From positions 14,240 through 78,239 of the forward strand of contig CADEEL010000002.1 in the NCBI GenBank assembly GCA_902826335.1: a DNA stretch of 64,000 nt, given 5' to 3'. The translations under genes were made by a program, and so were the position numbers. Shown piece after piece: positions 63,216-64,000 of this stretch; positions within the stretch are counted from its first letter, which is position 1; each line of letters begins with the position of its first letter. The notes beneath the pieces were generated by a model that saw nothing but the letters and a program-made list of their open reading frames with translations, had not been told where the DNA came from and ran no database searches. The DNA comes from an uncultured Alphaproteobacteria bacterium (GTDB taxonomy: Bacteria; Pseudomonadota; Alphaproteobacteria; Caulobacterales; Aquidulcibacteraceae).

Positions 63216-63268
63216 GCGTGCGGCGGCTCCGGCGTGCGGGGAAGGCGGCTACATAGGCGAGCGCGCGT

Positions 63269-64000
63269 TCAATTGCCAGCGCGCGCGGCCGGGTGAGCCT
63301 CCATGATCGCGCCAAAGTCGGCGGCTTTGAGGCTGGCGGCGCCGACCAGTGCGCCATCGACGCCATCGAGGGCCAGGATTTCGCCCGCATTGGCGGGCTT
63401 GACCGAGCCGCCGTAGAGGATGCGCATCGCCGCCCCGTCCGCGCCGAAACGCGCCATGAGCGCCGCGCGGACGACGGCATGTATCTCGACGATTTCCGCC
63501 GCGCTGGGCGTCAACCCCGTGCCGATCGCCCACACCGGCTCATAGGCGATCACCAGAGAAGCCGGCGCGCCGTCAGGGACGCTCCGCGCGAGCTGGCGGG
63601 TGACGACCGAATCCGCCGCGCCGGCCTTGCGCTCCTCGATCGTCTCGCCAACACATAGGATCGGCGTGAGGCCGGCGGCCAGCGCGGCGTCCGCTTTCGC
63701 CCGCACCAAAGCGTCGCTCTCGCCATGGTCGCGGCGGCGCTCGGAATGGCCGAGGATCACCCAGGCCGCGCCCGCATCCTTGAGCATCGCGGCGCTGACA
63801 TCCCCGGTGTGGGGGCCCTGCTGCGCCGGCGCGCAATCCTGCCCGCCAAGGCCCATCACGCCGCCCTTGAGGCGCCAGGCCGCCTGGGCGATCAAAGTCG
63901 CTGGAGGGCAGAGCACAATGTCGAGCCCCGTGAGCCGCGCCGCATGCGGCGCCAGCCCCTCCATCTCGGAAAGATCGGCCGCGAGGCCGAACATCTTCCA
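63269..64000 (-). CDS. tpiA: Triosephosphate isomerase (5' end cut by window)
   Basis: Interconverts dihydroxyacetone phosphate and glyceraldehyde-3-phosphate. At least 243 residues are visible; the window ends inside the NWKM start motif (WKMFG at the edge), so only a few residues are missing. Active-site residues are His in WVILGHSERR and Glu in VIAYEPVWAIGTG; the phosphate loop is ILYGGSVKP. The next gene, secG, starts 53 nt downstream. Confidence 0.95.
   Translation of the reverse strand, partial: WKMFGLAADLSEMEGLAPHAARLTGLDIVLCPPATLIAQAAWRLKGGVMGLGGQDCAPAQQGPHTGDVSAAMLKDAGAAWVILGHSERRRDHGESDALVRAKADAALAAGLTPILCVGETIEERKAGAADSVVTRQLARSVPDGAPASLVIAYEPVWAIGTGLTPSAAEIVEIHAVVRAALMARFGADGAAMRILYGGSVKPANAGEILALDGVDGALVGAASLKAADFGAIMEAHPAARAGN

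Overview
The window is high-GC alphaproteobacterial chromosome, most like Caulobacterales/Hyphomonadales. The reasons are the tig-clpP-clpX-lon-hup order, a pyruvate dehydrogenase E1-beta with its own lipoyl domain, an NDUFS4-type complex I accessory protein, TonB-receptor-rich surface genes, a degenerate GGDEF protein resembling the Caulobacter cell-cycle factor PopA, and a bufferin (buf) copper RiPP operon. No phage, insertion sequence, CRISPR array or rRNA was seen. Three tRNA genes are present: Leu-TAG, Arg-TCT and Ser-TGA.

Layout. 0-9 kb: 3' end of a TonB receptor, tRNA-Leu, a lipoprotein, then the proteostasis block tig, clpP, clpX, lon, followed by HU, NDUFS4-like and tRNA-Arg. 9-14.6 kb (minus strand): an FAD oxidoreductase, DUF1365, cyclopropane/methyl fatty-acid synthase, sulfurtransferase and cystathionine lyase operon. 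14.6-23 kb: hldD, a kinase-like pair coupled to recG, sdhE-mfd. 23-29 kb: FrnE-like and PopA-like genes, then SDR, CaiB, VOC and the scoAB CoA-transferase. 29-30 kb: a 1-kb repeat-rich non-coding stretch and two tandem 30-residue peptides. 30-36 kb: HAD, OmpA, sarcosine-oxidase-like, and bufABCD. 36-42.5 kb: rlpA, dac, tmk, holB, tatD, MBL hydrolase, mazG, with a dif-like Xer site just before mazG. 42.7-44 kb: PCuAC and PepSY genes. 44-51.4 kb (minus strand): ftsB, pdhA, pdhB, pdhC interspersed with accessory genes. 51.6-56 kb: DUF3297, DMT exporter, eno, DUF2807, lipoprotein, rpmF. 56-59 kb: cyclase-SUMF1 fusion, papain-like YiiX protein, a Phd/PIN toxin-antitoxin pair. 59-64 kb: GST, an unassigned lower-GC gene, pyrG, secG, tpiA (truncated by the window end).

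Functional themes. Copper handling appears twice (bufferin operon; PCuAC chaperone plus PepSY protein). Central metabolism is represented by eno, pdhABC and tpiA, and envelope biology by rlpA, dac, ompA, hldD and ftsB. Palindromic intergenic repeats of at least four families are scattered through the window. One family lies in frame inside the linkers of both pdhB and pdhC, and one element is nested inside another after hup.

Strongest leads: the bufferin operon with an ECF-like promoter, the dif candidate, the in-frame repeat shared by pdhB and pdhC, the PopA-like c-di-GMP effector, and the adenylate cyclase-SUMF1 fusion.
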